Of a stretch of DNA of 64,000 bases, positions 6,378-15,666 are shown one piece after another. Each line of letters begins with the position of its first letter. The first letter of the stretch is position 1. Both the position numbers and the translations under genes were made by a program. The notes beneath the pieces were generated by a model that worked only from the letters and a program-made list of their open reading frames with translations, had not been told where the DNA came from and did no database searches. Source of the DNA: Lachnospiraceae bacterium. GTDB taxonomy: Bacteria; Bacillota; Clostridia; Lachnospirales; Lachnospiraceae. The DNA is taken from assembly GCA_023664345.1 (NCBI GenBank), contig JAMPFQ010000020.1:1-64000 (forward strand). Reading direction: 5' to 3'.

Positions 6378-8207
6378 CTAATATTGAAGAAGATACGCTT
6401 CCCTGTACGCTTCCTCCCTGTCCTGCTCCAGAATGCGGCATAACTCCTGCCCTATATCCAGCGCCGCGTCCACAAAGCAGGGCGCCAGCCTGATGCCGCT
6501 CTCCCCTTTCATCTTCTCAAGGGCCTCCGCCGGGGAACACACTGTCCCCTGATAATTTCCTATGATATCGCTGTTTCTGTCAATATAGTCCGCAACACAT
6601 AAAATATCGATCAGCGCCGCGTCCGCCGTGTCCTCCCTGTGATACTCCTCCGGGTAGCCGCCCTGTCCGCCATAGCTTGTGTGGTGTCCCAACGCCGCAA
6701 TGGCATAATCCCTGGTAGAGGGCCACCTCTGCAGGATCTCATATCCCAACACCGTATGCAGGCGGTGCATTTTCTCCTCTTCTTCCGTCCAGCTGCGGTT
6801 CTGGATATCATACAGATCCAGAAGCTTCATCTTTCCTATATCATGCAGCATCCCACATTCATAGAGGAAACTGTCCAGTTCCTCCCGGTGCGCCAGGAGC
6901 GCCTCCTCGGAATCATAACCCCTCACGCCCAGGAGCAGCTTTGGATCTTGCTCCAGCACCCTGTGCAGTATCGCCTGTGAGATCCTTGCCACCATCTGGG
7001 AATGCACATAGGTCTCCGGCTGCCTGCACGCCACCATCTCTTCAATGAAATCCCGGAAACTGTACTCGCCCGGATACTCGATATAAGCCTCCAGGCTGCC
7101 TCGGATGTAATAGAAAAGCGCATCGTTGAACATGCTGTGGGGAACCTGTTTCACATACTGCACCATTCTCCGGTACATCATGAGTACCACAGGCTTTTTC
7201 TTCTCAGCCATCCCCTCGTCCTTTTTCACATACACCGAATACAGCGCCGGAATAAATACATTACCGTACATTCCCTGTTGGCTGTGATCGGTGGCGGAGA
7301 TGGCCGCATATACCTTTTCCATATTCTGCAGGAATTCTTCCAGGGTGTGTATGCCGCCGTGGTAAGAAGCGGCATAGTAGGCATATTCCCACTGTGGCTG
7401 CAGGGGAACTCCCTTTTCCCTGGCATTCCTTACCTGTCTGTCATAGACAACCTGTGCCGATTCCATGACCTCCTTGATGTCCTGTATGGTAGCCTCCCCG
7501 CTGCGCAGGAAACTGAGCAGGGTCGTCCTCTCCTGATGGGACTTGTAGATATACAGATCCCAGGGCAGGTTCGGTGTCTTTTCATGGTACACCGAATCGT
7601 TGAGCACCTGCAGGGAATGTCGGATCACATCCATCTTCTTCCTGACGATCCCCGGTTCGTTTCCTGTATAGCCAAGCGCCAGGTTCCCCATGGCGCGGTG
7701 GATGTATCCCCTGGTCTCCGCGTTTTCTATCTCATCATAATGCCGGAAATATCCTGCCGCTTCTCCAAACAGCAGGGACATCTTCCATCGGAATCTGTCA
7801 GCTGTGTCTTTTCCCTCCATCCTCTGAAAACTGTATGCGGCCATGGCCGCCATATACAACTCTTTGATCAGCAGATCCCTGTCCTTTTTGCGTCTGGCAA
7901 ATGCCGCCAGCGCACTGCACACCTGATATTGCATCCCGTTATCAAGCTGCTCTTTCATCAGCACATCCGCAAACTCCTCCAGCGCCTCTATGTCCTCCGG
8001 CGGCGCGTTCAGAATGTTATCCATCAGTGGTATCAGCTGCTCCCTGAGGATGCCCATGTTCTCCTCTCGCAGCCGCACGATCTCCACATGGTCTGCCAGC
8101 TTCTGCCAGTAAATATCCTCCGACCGATTCTCCATCGTCGCACGGCTGCCCAGCAGCCTGCCCACTTTTCTCGTATTTTCACAATATTTCTCCTGATACT
8201 GCCGCAT
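6378..8207 (-). CDS. HD-GYP-like domain protein with long N-terminal helical region
   Basis: 609 residues. The last 200 hold an HD hydrolase fold with HDIGK (455-459) and, in the position of the HD-GYP signature, HHTSYGGQGGYP (508-519), close to the HHE..DGxGYP of cyclic-di-GMP phosphodiesterases but with E and D replaced. The first 400 residues look like a helical repeat. It starts 3 bp after the hybrid kinase, with a GGGAGG ribosome site overlapping that stop codon, so the two are translationally linked. Likely an output or partner protein of the kinase; c-di-GMP hydrolysis is plausible but not certain. Confidence 0.8.
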   Translation of the reverse strand: MRQYQEKYCENTRKVGRLLGSRATMENRSEDIYWQKLADHVEIVRLREENMGILREQLIPLMDNILNAPPEDIEALEEFADVLMKEQLDNGMQYQVCSALAAFARRKKDRDLLIKELYMAAMAAYSFQRMEGKDTADRFRWKMSLLFGEAAGYFRHYDEIENAETRGYIHRAMGNLALGYTGNEPGIVRKKMDVIRHSLQVLNDSVYHEKTPNLPWDLYIYKSHQERTTLLSFLRSGEATIQDIKEVMESAQVVYDRQVRNAREKGVPLQPQWEYAYYAASYHGGIHTLEEFLQNMEKVYAAISATDHSQQGMYGNVFIPALYSVYVKKDEGMAEKKKPVVLMMYRRMVQYVKQVPHSMFNDALFYYIRGSLEAYIEYPGEYSFRDFIEEMVACRQPETYVHSQMVARISQAILHRVLEQDPKLLLGVRGYDSEEALLAHREELDSFLYECGMLHDIGKMKLLDLYDIQNRSWTEEEEKMHRLHTVLGYEILQRWPSTRDYAIAALGHHTSYGGQGGYPEEYHREDTADAALIDILCVADYIDRNSDIIGNYQGTVCSPAEALEKMKGESGIRLAPCFVDAALDIGQELCRILEQDREEAYREAYLLQY

Positions 8208-8210
8208 AGC

Positions 8211-10145
8211 TTACCTCCCGGCCCACCTGTCAAGGCAGTCCAATACCTGATGTACGTCCAGGGGCTTTGTGATATGTTCGTTCATGCCCGCCTCCAGAGA
8301 ACGCTTCCTGTCTTCCACAAATGCATTCGCTGTCATCGCTACGATATGGATCTTAGAAGCATCCCGACGTTTCATCTTCCGGATCTGCCTGGTGGCCTCC
8401 AGACCATCCATCAGAGGCATCTGGACATCCATCAGTATCAGGTCATAATAAAATTCCGGCTTGGCGGCAAAGGCATCCACTGCCTCTCTTCCATCCTCAG
8501 CCGTATCGATCAGGGCCCCCGTATCGCGCAAGATCTCTGTGGCGATCTCCCTGTTCAGTTCATTGTCTTCCGCCAGGAGGATATGACAGTCCTCGTAGTT
8601 TGCCACGGTTTCAGCGCTCTCATCCGCTGCTTTCCTGCCTGCCTCGGTATAGGGGAACAACGCCTGTGCCAGGCGGCTCTCAAACAGCGGAAGGGGGACA
8701 AAGGAATCAACCCCCGCCTGTTTTAACAGATATTCCATCGCCGACCAGTCGCTCTCCGAAAAAAGCAGGATGGGAAACCGGCTGCCCATCCTTTCACGGA
8801 TCTCCGAAAGAAAAAGCGATATCTCCACATCATCCAGCTTATCACCCGTCAGCAGCGCAAAATAGTCCGATCCTGAGATGTCGGCCTCATTGATCAGTCC
8901 GATCGCCTCCATGCCGTTGGCCGCCACGTCCACGGCAATGCCCAGCCTGCCCAGCATAGACGGAAGCCGCTCCAGCTTCTCCTCCGCGCCCTGCAGTACC
9001 AGCGCCCGCTTTCCCTCAAAGGCCTCCCTCTGAAAACTCTCCTCTTTCCCGGAGATTTCCAGCGGAACCCTGACCGTAAAGACACTGCCCACGCCTTTCT
9101 CGCTTTCCACCCGGATCTCACCCTGCATCATCTCCACGATTTTCTTAACGATGCTCATGCCCAGCCCTGTTCCCTCGATCTTGCTGGTGGTGGTGTCCTG
9201 CTCCCGCTCGAAAGGTTCAAAGATCCGCTCCACAAACTCCGACGACATCCCCATGCCGTTGTCCTGTATCCGGACGGACAGCAGCGCCTTTCCATCCTCC
9301 CGCGCTTCCTGCGCCACATGCATCCACACATCCCCGCCCTCCGGGGTAAACTTCACGGCGTTGGAAAGTATGTTGATGTAAACCTGCTGCAGATGCAAGG
9401 TATCCCCCACCAGATCCTCATACTGTATATTTTCCAGTTCCAGGTGAAAATGCAGTCCCTTTTTTTCCGCCTGAGGCTTGATGACGATCAGGATGGAATG
9501 GATCAGATCCGCCAGCTGCAGTTCCTCTGTCATGATCGTCACCTTGCCGCTCTCAATGCGGGACATGTCCAGTACCTCGTTGATCAGGGAGAGAAGATGC
9601 CCCGATGCCGTCTGAATCTTTTTCAGGCAATCTTCCACCCTGACTCTGTCATCCGTATGGTTCAGGGCGATATCCGTCATGCCCACAATGGCGTTCATTG
9701 GCGTGCGGATATCGTGGGACATCTCCGACAGGAATTTCGTCTTTGCCGTGCTGGCCTCATTCGCCGCTTTCAGGGCGTCCTCCATTTTATGGCGGTATTC
9801 CTCATATTCCTCCGGCGTATGCTCCTCTTCTTCCCCGCGGCATAAAAGCATACAGAGGCACATATCGCCGCCAAAATCCGAGCGATATATCTGATATTTC
9901 CCGCTGCAGACGCCCTCTGCGGCGCCAGCCGGATCAGCCACCGGTCTCACGTTTTCCGCGCTTCCCGCAAGTTCCAGCTGCCCTGCCGTCCGTCCGGGCA
10001 GCGCATTTTTTTCCATGCCGAGCAGCCGTGCCGCGGCTTCGTTCATATACAGGACAACAGCTTCTTCGGAAAAAGGCAGGCCCGTGACAAGATAAGCCTG
10101 CTGACTCTTCCCGAACAGGAAGTCCAACTCCTCATATGTATTCAT
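8211..10145 (-). CDS. Cytosolic hybrid histidine kinase
   Basis: 644 residues, no membrane segment. Order: PAS-like sensor (about 15-105), coiled linker, HisKA with H144 in SHDIRTPMN, HATPase_c (N-box INILSNAVKFTPEGG, G-boxes DNGMG and GTGLGM), a degenerate receiver-like region (about 375-490) and a complete receiver at the end (LLAEDNELNR, LMDVQMPLMDG with the phospho-Asp, conserved T and K in ITKPLD). No HPt domain. The downstream HD-GYP-like gene is the likely partner. Transcribed from the promoter at 10186-10214. Confidence 0.93.
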   Translation of the reverse strand: MNTYEELDFLFGKSQQAYLVTGLPFSEEAVVLYMNEAAARLLGMEKNALPGRTAGQLELAGSAENVRPVADPAGAAEGVCSGKYQIYRSDFGGDMCLCMLLCRGEEEEHTPEEYEEYRHKMEDALKAANEASTAKTKFLSEMSHDIRTPMNAIVGMTDIALNHTDDRVRVEDCLKKIQTASGHLLSLINEVLDMSRIESGKVTIMTEELQLADLIHSILIVIKPQAEKKGLHFHLELENIQYEDLVGDTLHLQQVYINILSNAVKFTPEGGDVWMHVAQEAREDGKALLSVRIQDNGMGMSSEFVERIFEPFEREQDTTTSKIEGTGLGMSIVKKIVEMMQGEIRVESEKGVGSVFTVRVPLEISGKEESFQREAFEGKRALVLQGAEEKLERLPSMLGRLGIAVDVAANGMEAIGLINEADISGSDYFALLTGDKLDDVEISLFLSEIRERMGSRFPILLFSESDWSAMEYLLKQAGVDSFVPLPLFESRLAQALFPYTEAGRKAADESAETVANYEDCHILLAEDNELNREIATEILRDTGALIDTAEDGREAVDAFAAKPEFYYDLILMDVQMPLMDGLEATRQIRKMKRRDASKIHIVAMTANAFVEDRKRSLEAGMNEHITKPLDVHQVLDCLDRWAGR

Positions 10146-10185
10146 CGCGTTCTCCGTTTCATGGGAATGATCTCATTTTATACTT

Positions 10186-10214
10186 ATTGTACCAAGCCGC
10201 CTGCACGGCGGCAA
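10186..10214 (-). promoter_or_regulatory. Promoter of the kinase/HD operon
   Basis: Minus-strand TTGCCG (10209-10214), 17-bp spacer, TACAAT (10186-10191), about 40 bp upstream of the kinase start. Confidence 0.5.
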
Positions 10215-10301
10215 GTGTTAAAATATTTTTCCACGATAGGCGCAAAAAAGCGCCCTGAAAGCGCCGTATTCGATCTTTTCCTATCTGTGATACAAAAAGA
10301 A

Positions 10302-10349
10302 CAGCGGAAAGTGAGGACGGCGTATAACGCCCGACCTCACTTTCCGCTG
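10302..10349 (-). terminator. Terminator after the aminotransferase gene
   Basis: Perfect 15-bp stem CAGCGGAAAGTGAGG / CCTCACTTTCCGCTG with an 18-nt loop, followed on the minus strand by TTCTTTTT. Confidence 0.85.
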
Positions 10350-10365
10350 CCCAAAAGCCTCTGCG

Positions 10366-11673
10366 TCACCTGATCGCAAGGATCTCCTCCCGCTCCGCCA
10401 GCAGCTTTTCCACGGAAACAAGCTTCACGCAGAGCACAAATATCCTGGTTGCGTCCGCCATTTCCTCCGTTGTGGGGAAAGTAGGCGCGATACGGATATT
10501 GGAATCCTCCGGATCAAGCCCATAGGGATAGGTAGCGCCTGCTCCCGTCAGCACTACGCCCAGGGACTTGCACTTTGCCACAATGGCCTTCGCACAGCCC
10601 GGCATGGAGTTGAAAGATATGAAGTATCCGCCTCTGGGCTTGATCCAGCTTCCGATTCCCGTGCCTGTCAGTTCCGCATCCAGGGTGTCAAGCACCGCCT
10701 CGAATTTGGGGCGCAGGAGATCTGCATGTTTCTTCATATGGGCGTTCAGTCCGTTGATATCCCTGAAAAAACGCGCATGGCGCAGCTGGTTGATCTTATC
10801 GTGGCCGATGATCTGCACGTTCATGAACTTATGGATATACTCCATGTTTGCTTTGGAAGTGGCGATGCATGACACACCGGAACCGGGGAAGCTGACCTTC
10901 GAAGTGGATGCAAAGATATACACCATATCGGGATTTCCCGCTTTCTCGCACTCTTCCAGGATATCCAGGATCTCATCCTGGATATCCTCGTAAATATGAT
11001 GGATGCAGTACGCATTGTCCCAATAGATTCTAAAATCCTCCGCTTTCGGCTTCAGGTTCGCGAACCGTCTCACCACTTCATCCGAATAGGAGATGCCTGT
11101 GGGATTGGAATACTTGGGCACGCACCAGATTCCTTTGACCGCCGCGTCCGTATTCACATACTCCTCCACCAGATTCATATCCGGCCCGTCCTCGCCCAGC
11201 GGGATGTTGATCATCTCGATCCCGAACAGTTCCGTGATCTTGAAATGTCTGTCATATCCCGGAACAGGGCACAAGAATTTGACTTTATCCAGTTTGCACC
11301 AGGGCGTGGAACCGTTCACTCCCTTGATCATGGAACGTGCCACCGTATCGTACATGATGTTCAGGCTGGAATTGCCGCACACGATCACATTGTCCTTGGG
11401 AACCCCTATCATATCAGCCATCAGGCGCCTGCACTCGCCGATTCCGTCCCAGTCGCCGTAATTCCTGGTGTCATTTCCCAACAGGGTATGCATATCCGAC
11501 TGGCTGTTGACCACATCCAGCATGGGCATGGATAATGCCAGCTGGGAAGCCCCCGGCTTTCCTCTTGCCATATTAAGGGAAAGCCCCTTTGCCTCCTCCG
11601 TCTTAAATTCCTCCTCCAGGCTTGCTTTCAGCGCCAGAAGTTCCTCCCGGCTCATGTCCTTGTACGCTTTCAT
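10366..11673 (-). CDS. Aminotransferase class I, aspartate aminotransferase type Ic-like
   Basis: 435 residues, fold-type I PLP enzyme. The Schiff-base Lys is in STSKVSFPGSG (around 258-268), with NPTG (YSNPTGISY) and the aromatic-rich WDNAYCIHH segments. The length and start (MKAYKDMSREELLALK) fit the type Ic aspartate aminotransferase group (AspT of Corynebacterium) rather than the shorter AspC. It likely interconverts aspartate/2-oxoglutarate and oxaloacetate/glutamate. GGAAAGAGG precedes the ATG. It lies downstream of rsgA and ends in a strong terminator. Confidence 0.88.
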   Translation of the reverse strand: MKAYKDMSREELLALKASLEEEFKTEEAKGLSLNMARGKPGASQLALSMPMLDVVNSQSDMHTLLGNDTRNYGDWDGIGECRRLMADMIGVPKDNVIVCGNSSLNIMYDTVARSMIKGVNGSTPWCKLDKVKFLCPVPGYDRHFKITELFGIEMINIPLGEDGPDMNLVEEYVNTDAAVKGIWCVPKYSNPTGISYSDEVVRRFANLKPKAEDFRIYWDNAYCIHHIYEDIQDEILDILEECEKAGNPDMVYIFASTSKVSFPGSGVSCIATSKANMEYIHKFMNVQIIGHDKINQLRHARFFRDINGLNAHMKKHADLLRPKFEAVLDTLDAELTGTGIGSWIKPRGGYFISFNSMPGCAKAIVAKCKSLGVVLTGAGATYPYGLDPEDSNIRIAPTFPTTEEMADATRIFVLCVKLVSVEKLLAEREEILAIR

Positions 11674-11731
11674 AATACCTCTTTCCTTCTTCCCGCTATA
11701 TTTTATATTTTATCCCGCATTGGTTTCCGGT

Positions 11732-12625
11732 TTAAAATTTCTTCCTGTTTTTTAACTCCTCGTATAACAGACAGTAATTGTCATACCGCATCCTGCTGAT
11801 CCTGCCCTCCGCCACCGCGTCCTTGACGCCGCACTCCGGCTCATTGATATGGGCGCATCCCCCGAAACGGCAGTATTGCCCATGCTCTGCAAATTCCGGG
11901 TAATAGCCCCCCAACTGCTCTTTCTCCAGGTCAAACAGCCCCAGGGAACTGAATCCGGGGGTATCCAGTATATAAGTATCCGCATCAGCGGCGATCAGTT
12001 CAGTATGTCTGGTGGTATGTTTTCCCCGCTCGATCTTCCTGCTGATCTGTCCCGTCTCCATGGTGACACCGGACTGCAGGCAGTTGACGATGGAGGATTT
12101 CCCCACGCCGCTGGGACCTGCCACAGTGGTGGTCTTCCCCCTCAGCAGTTCTTTCAGTTCCTCGATGCCCTGCTGCTTGCTTGCGCTGACGGAAATAGTC
12201 CTGCAGCCGCAAGCCTCGTAAATATCCCGATACCGCTGTCCGTCTCCTTCCCGATCCAGATCCTGTTTGTTAAAACAGATGATACAGGGAACCCCCTGCT
12301 GCTGCATCATGATCAGAAAACGATCCAACAGGTTAAAATTGGGCTTTGGACTGACAATGGCAAAGATCACAAGCGCCTGATCGATGTTTGCCACCGCAGG
12401 GCGTATCAGTTCGCTGTGCCTGGGAAGCAGTTCCCTGATATTTCCAAGATGCTGCTCCCCATCCAATATATCCATCTCCACATCATCGCCCACCAGAGGT
12501 TTCCGGTTATCTTTGCGGAAGATGCCCTTCGCCTTACATTCATAGACTTCCGCGCTCTGGGAATTTTCTTCAAAAACATGGACATAGTAAAAACCTGCTA
12601 TCCCACGGATGATCTTTCCACGCAT
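11732..12625 (-). CDS. rsgA: Ribosome small-subunit GTPase RsgA
   Basis: 297 residues. N-terminal OB-fold, then a circularly permuted GTPase with G4 (FNKQDL) ahead of G1 (GPSGVGKSS) and G3 (DTPGFSS), and a C-terminal zinc knuckle CRFGGCAHINEPEC. It acts in late 30S assembly. It closes the conserved Firmicutes cluster rlmN-phosphatase-kinase-rsgA; the usual rpe and thiN genes do not follow. Confidence 0.97.
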   Translation of the reverse strand: MRGKIIRGIAGFYYVHVFEENSQSAEVYECKAKGIFRKDNRKPLVGDDVEMDILDGEQHLGNIRELLPRHSELIRPAVANIDQALVIFAIVSPKPNFNLLDRFLIMMQQQGVPCIICFNKQDLDREGDGQRYRDIYEACGCRTISVSASKQQGIEELKELLRGKTTTVAGPSGVGKSSIVNCLQSGVTMETGQISRKIERGKHTTRHTELIAADADTYILDTPGFSSLGLFDLEKEQLGGYYPEFAEHGQYCRFGGCAHINEPECGVKDAVAEGRISRMRYDNYCLLYEELKNRKKF

Positions 12626-12670
12626 CTGCTCACCCCATGATTCCGCTCTGCCGAATCACACAATCCAGAT

Positions 12671-12781
12671 GAAGAATGCCCGGTTTTGGGCATTCTTCGG
12701 TGTGAAGAAAGTCTGCAAAACAGACTTAGAAGTTCTTTGCGAAGCGGCCTATGCTGCGAGCATTAGAACTTCTCTTCACAC
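12671..12781 (-). repeat. Family A double-hairpin element, copy A2
   Basis: Short hairpin GAAGAATGCCC/GGGCATTCTTC (12671-12698), then the long hairpin with arms GTGTGAAGA (12700-12708) and TCTTCACAC (12773-12781) and inner arms AGAAGTTCT/AGAACTTCT. It contains an extra small stem AGTCTG/CAGACT not present in A1. The last base overlaps the stop codon of the kinase gene. Confidence 0.65.
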
Positions 12782-14880
12782 TATTCTACCGTAAATTCCA
12801 CTCTCCTGTGCACTACTTTCTCCTGCTTTGCCCCAGAAATCTCCTGTCCTGTTTCCGGATCTTTAGCGGACACGGTATAAACCAGCGTTATCGTTCCTCC
12901 TGAACATTTGATGCCATAAATATTGGTAGCCACAGGAAACGCTTCTACTTCCCTTTCCAGCAACACCTGATCATCATCCCCGATCAGCGTTACATATACG
13001 GGATCCCCCAACTTATAATCAGGCGCTTCATCCTTAGTAGGCGCCGCGATGCTTGTCTCATATTTATAGGTGTGGGTCTCCGGCCCCTTGCTCACCCTGA
13101 TCTCCAGAGTGGTTCCCGGATCCACATAGGAACCGTGGGAATAACTCTGATAGCAGATCTGCCCTTCCGGATACTCCGAACTGAACACATAGGAAACATC
13201 GCCGATCTCCAGTCCGGCCTCGATCGCCATGATCGTCCCGTCCTGTTCTGTCTTTCCGATCAGATCCGGCACATATAGCTTGACTTCCTCCTTGCCAAGG
13301 CTGACCGTGACAGTGATGTTGCTCCCCTGGGGCGCTTTCGTCCCTGCCATGGGAGACTGGGATACGATCACGCCTTTCGCGATCGTATCAGAATAAGCTT
13401 CCATCTTCGTCACCGCAAATCCCAGCGCAGTGAGACGATTCTCTCCTTCCTCAAAGGTATCATCCACCACACCGGGGACTTCCACTCCAGCAGGTCCCGC
13501 GCTGGCGGTCAATATCACAGTGCTGCCCAGCGCCACATCTTCTCCTTTTTCCACATTGGCGCCGATCACCACTCCCACATCGATGGTATCCGACTCCTCA
13601 TACTGTACTTCCGGATGGATCCCCAGGTTGATCAGGGTATTTCTGGCATCTTCCACATTCGTGCCCCTGACATCAGGCATCGGGACATACTCCACGGAAG
13701 AACTTCCGGAAGAGGACGGCTCGTCAGTGATGATGGGGCTGCTGGGATCTTTGTCATCCCCCTCGCCGCCAAAGACTCTTAACGCCAGGATGATGATAAT
13801 GATACAAATCACGATACCCGCCAGGATAGCAAGCACTGTGGTCACTCTTTCCACCCGGGGATTGTAATCATACTCGTCTTCATCCTCTTCCGCCAGTTCG
13901 TCTCCCTCATACATGGCTTCCGTATCCGACAGCAGCCGCATACTATCCTCCTGCGGTTCCTGATATATGGTCCTCCGCTTGATCTGCGCCATATCATTGT
14001 CGGTGATCATGCGCGTTCCGCCATCCATATCCGGATCGTTCTGTGTCACGAAATCTTCATCGGGATTGATCAGGGACTGCTTCAGGTCTGCAAGCAGTTC
14101 CTGCACATTCTGATAACGGCGGTCCGGCGATTTCTGACAGCATTTCAGGACAATGCTCTCCACACTGCCGGGGATCTCCGGCACATATTCCGCCGGGGAG
14201 GGCATTTCCTCCTGTATATGTTTGATGGCTATTGCCACCGTAGTCTCCCCGTTAAAGGGCACCCGCCCTGTGAGCATCTCAAACATGGTGATGCCCAGCG
14301 AGTAAATATCGCTCTTTTCATCACTGTAACCGCCTCGTGCCTGTTCCGGCGAGGTATAATGTACCGAGCCCATGACATTGGATGTGATGGTATTGCTGGT
14401 AGCCGCCTTGGCAATGCCGAAGTCCGTTACTTTCACCTTTCCGTCCCTGGATATGATGATATTCTGAGGTTTGATGTCCCTGTGGATGATGTGGTTATTA
14501 TGAGCCGCTTCAATGCCCATGCTCACCTGAATGGCAATGCTCACCGCTTCCTTATAGGAGAGCCTTGCCTTTTTTTCGATATATTTCTTCAGGGTGATCC
14601 CTTCCACCAGTTCCATGACGATATAATAAATACTGTTCTCTTCGCCCACATCATAGACATTGACGATATTGGGGTGCATCAACCCTGCAGCCGCCTGCGC
14701 CTCAATACGGAATTTGGAAACAAAGTTGGCATTCTCGCTGAACTCCTGCTTGAGGACTTTCACAGCCACAAAGCGGTTCAGCTTGTGGTCTTTTGCTTTA
14801 TATACATCTGACATGCCGCCGGTCCCGATTTTTTCCAGTATCTCGTACCGGTCGCCTATCATCATTCCAATCTTGATCAT
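12781..14880 (-). CDS. pknB: PASTA-domain Ser/Thr protein kinase
   Basis: 699 residues. Kinase domain 1-275 with P-loop GTGGMSDVYKA, catalytic HRDIKPQN and DFGIAKA; an acidic linker; one membrane helix near 340-370; then three PASTA repeats (about 395-600) starting VPMPDVRG, VEVPGVVD and LYVPDLIG; and a C-terminal domain of about 95 residues. This is the PrkC/Stk1-type kinase that senses muropeptides or lipid II. It sits 45 bp downstream of its cognate phosphatase. The stop codon overlaps repeat A2. Confidence 0.96.
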   Translation of the reverse strand: MIKIGMMIGDRYEILEKIGTGGMSDVYKAKDHKLNRFVAVKVLKQEFSENANFVSKFRIEAQAAAGLMHPNIVNVYDVGEENSIYYIVMELVEGITLKKYIEKKARLSYKEAVSIAIQVSMGIEAAHNNHIIHRDIKPQNIIISRDGKVKVTDFGIAKAATSNTITSNVMGSVHYTSPEQARGGYSDEKSDIYSLGITMFEMLTGRVPFNGETTVAIAIKHIQEEMPSPAEYVPEIPGSVESIVLKCCQKSPDRRYQNVQELLADLKQSLINPDEDFVTQNDPDMDGGTRMITDNDMAQIKRRTIYQEPQEDSMRLLSDTEAMYEGDELAEEDEDEYDYNPRVERVTTVLAILAGIVICIIIIILALRVFGGEGDDKDPSSPIITDEPSSSGSSSVEYVPMPDVRGTNVEDARNTLINLGIHPEVQYEESDTIDVGVVIGANVEKGEDVALGSTVILTASAGPAGVEVPGVVDDTFEEGENRLTALGFAVTKMEAYSDTIAKGVIVSQSPMAGTKAPQGSNITVTVSLGKEEVKLYVPDLIGKTEQDGTIMAIEAGLEIGDVSYVFSSEYPEGQICYQSYSHGSYVDPGTTLEIRVSKGPETHTYKYETSIAAPTKDEAPDYKLGDPVYVTLIGDDDQVLLEREVEAFPVATNIYGIKCSGGTITLVYTVSAKDPETGQEISGAKQEKVVHRRVEFTVE

Positions 14881-14925
14881 ACATGTTCTCCATTCTATAT
14901 GAAACGTATGCTGACACAGCCTGCG

Positions 14926-15666
14926 CTATGCAGACAACGGATCTATCAATATTACGCTGATATTGTCCCTGCCGCCCTTGTCATTGGCCGCCTTTACCAG
15001 TTCCTCCGCTTTCTCGACCATATCCCTGGACTCCTCCAAGATCATCCGAATCTCCTCGTCCTCCAGCATATTGGTCAGTCCATCGGTACACATCAATACA
15101 ATATCGTCATGATTCAGTTTGACCGTAAAAAAGTCTGGTTTTACGACATCATCCGCTCCTACTGCCCTGGTGATGATATTCTTATCCGGATGGTTCCGCG
15201 CTTCTTCTCTGGCGATCCCGCCCATGCGCACCATCTCCTCCACCAGCGAATGATCCCTGGTGATCTGTCTGATCTCCTTATGGTTCGCGATGTAAAGCCT
15301 GCTGTCTCCCACATTGGCCACCTGCAGGACATCGCCGTCACAGGTCGCTGCCACCACAGTGGTCCCCATACCTTCCAGATCGGGAGATTCCTCTGCACAT
15401 CTGCGTATCAGTGCATTAGCCGTTTTGATGGCATGTTCCAAGATCGCCGTTGTCTCCGATTCCTCTGACTTCAGGATCTCCGCCACAATGGTCTCCACCG
15501 TGACCTTGGAAGCATAATCTCCCGCCTTATGCCCTCCCATGCCGTCAGCCACGATAAAGATATTAGGCAGCTTGCCCACGGGCTGCTCGGAAGTATAAAT
15601 AAAGTCCTGGTTCAATTTTCTCTTCTTACCAATATTGGTTACGGAAAACGTCTTAACCACGCCCAT
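14926..15666 (-). CDS. PP2C-type Ser/Thr phosphatase
   Basis: 246 residues with metal-binding motifs DGMGGHKAGD, GDSRLY, CTDGLTNML and GGRDNIS. This is the Stp/PrpC partner that reverses the PASTA kinase. The first codons overlap the end of rlmN by 14 bp, indicating translational coupling. Length and motif set are normal. Confidence 0.95.
   Translation of the reverse strand: MGVVKTFSVTNIGKKRKLNQDFIYTSEQPVGKLPNIFIVADGMGGHKAGDYASKVTVETIVAEILKSEESETTAILEHAIKTANALIRRCAEESPDLEGMGTTVVAATCDGDVLQVANVGDSRLYIANHKEIRQITRDHSLVEEMVRMGGIAREEARNHPDKNIITRAVGADDVVKPDFFTVKLNHDDIVLMCTDGLTNMLEDEEIRMILEESRDMVEKAEELVKAANDKGGRDNISVILIDPLSA

Noticed and set aside
7002..8726. 574-codon plus-strand open frame opposite the HD-GYP and kinase genes
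   Set aside because: It is antisense to two clearly coding genes, has no ribosome site, and its His/Leu/Arg-rich text is typical of a complementary frame of GC-rich coding DNA.
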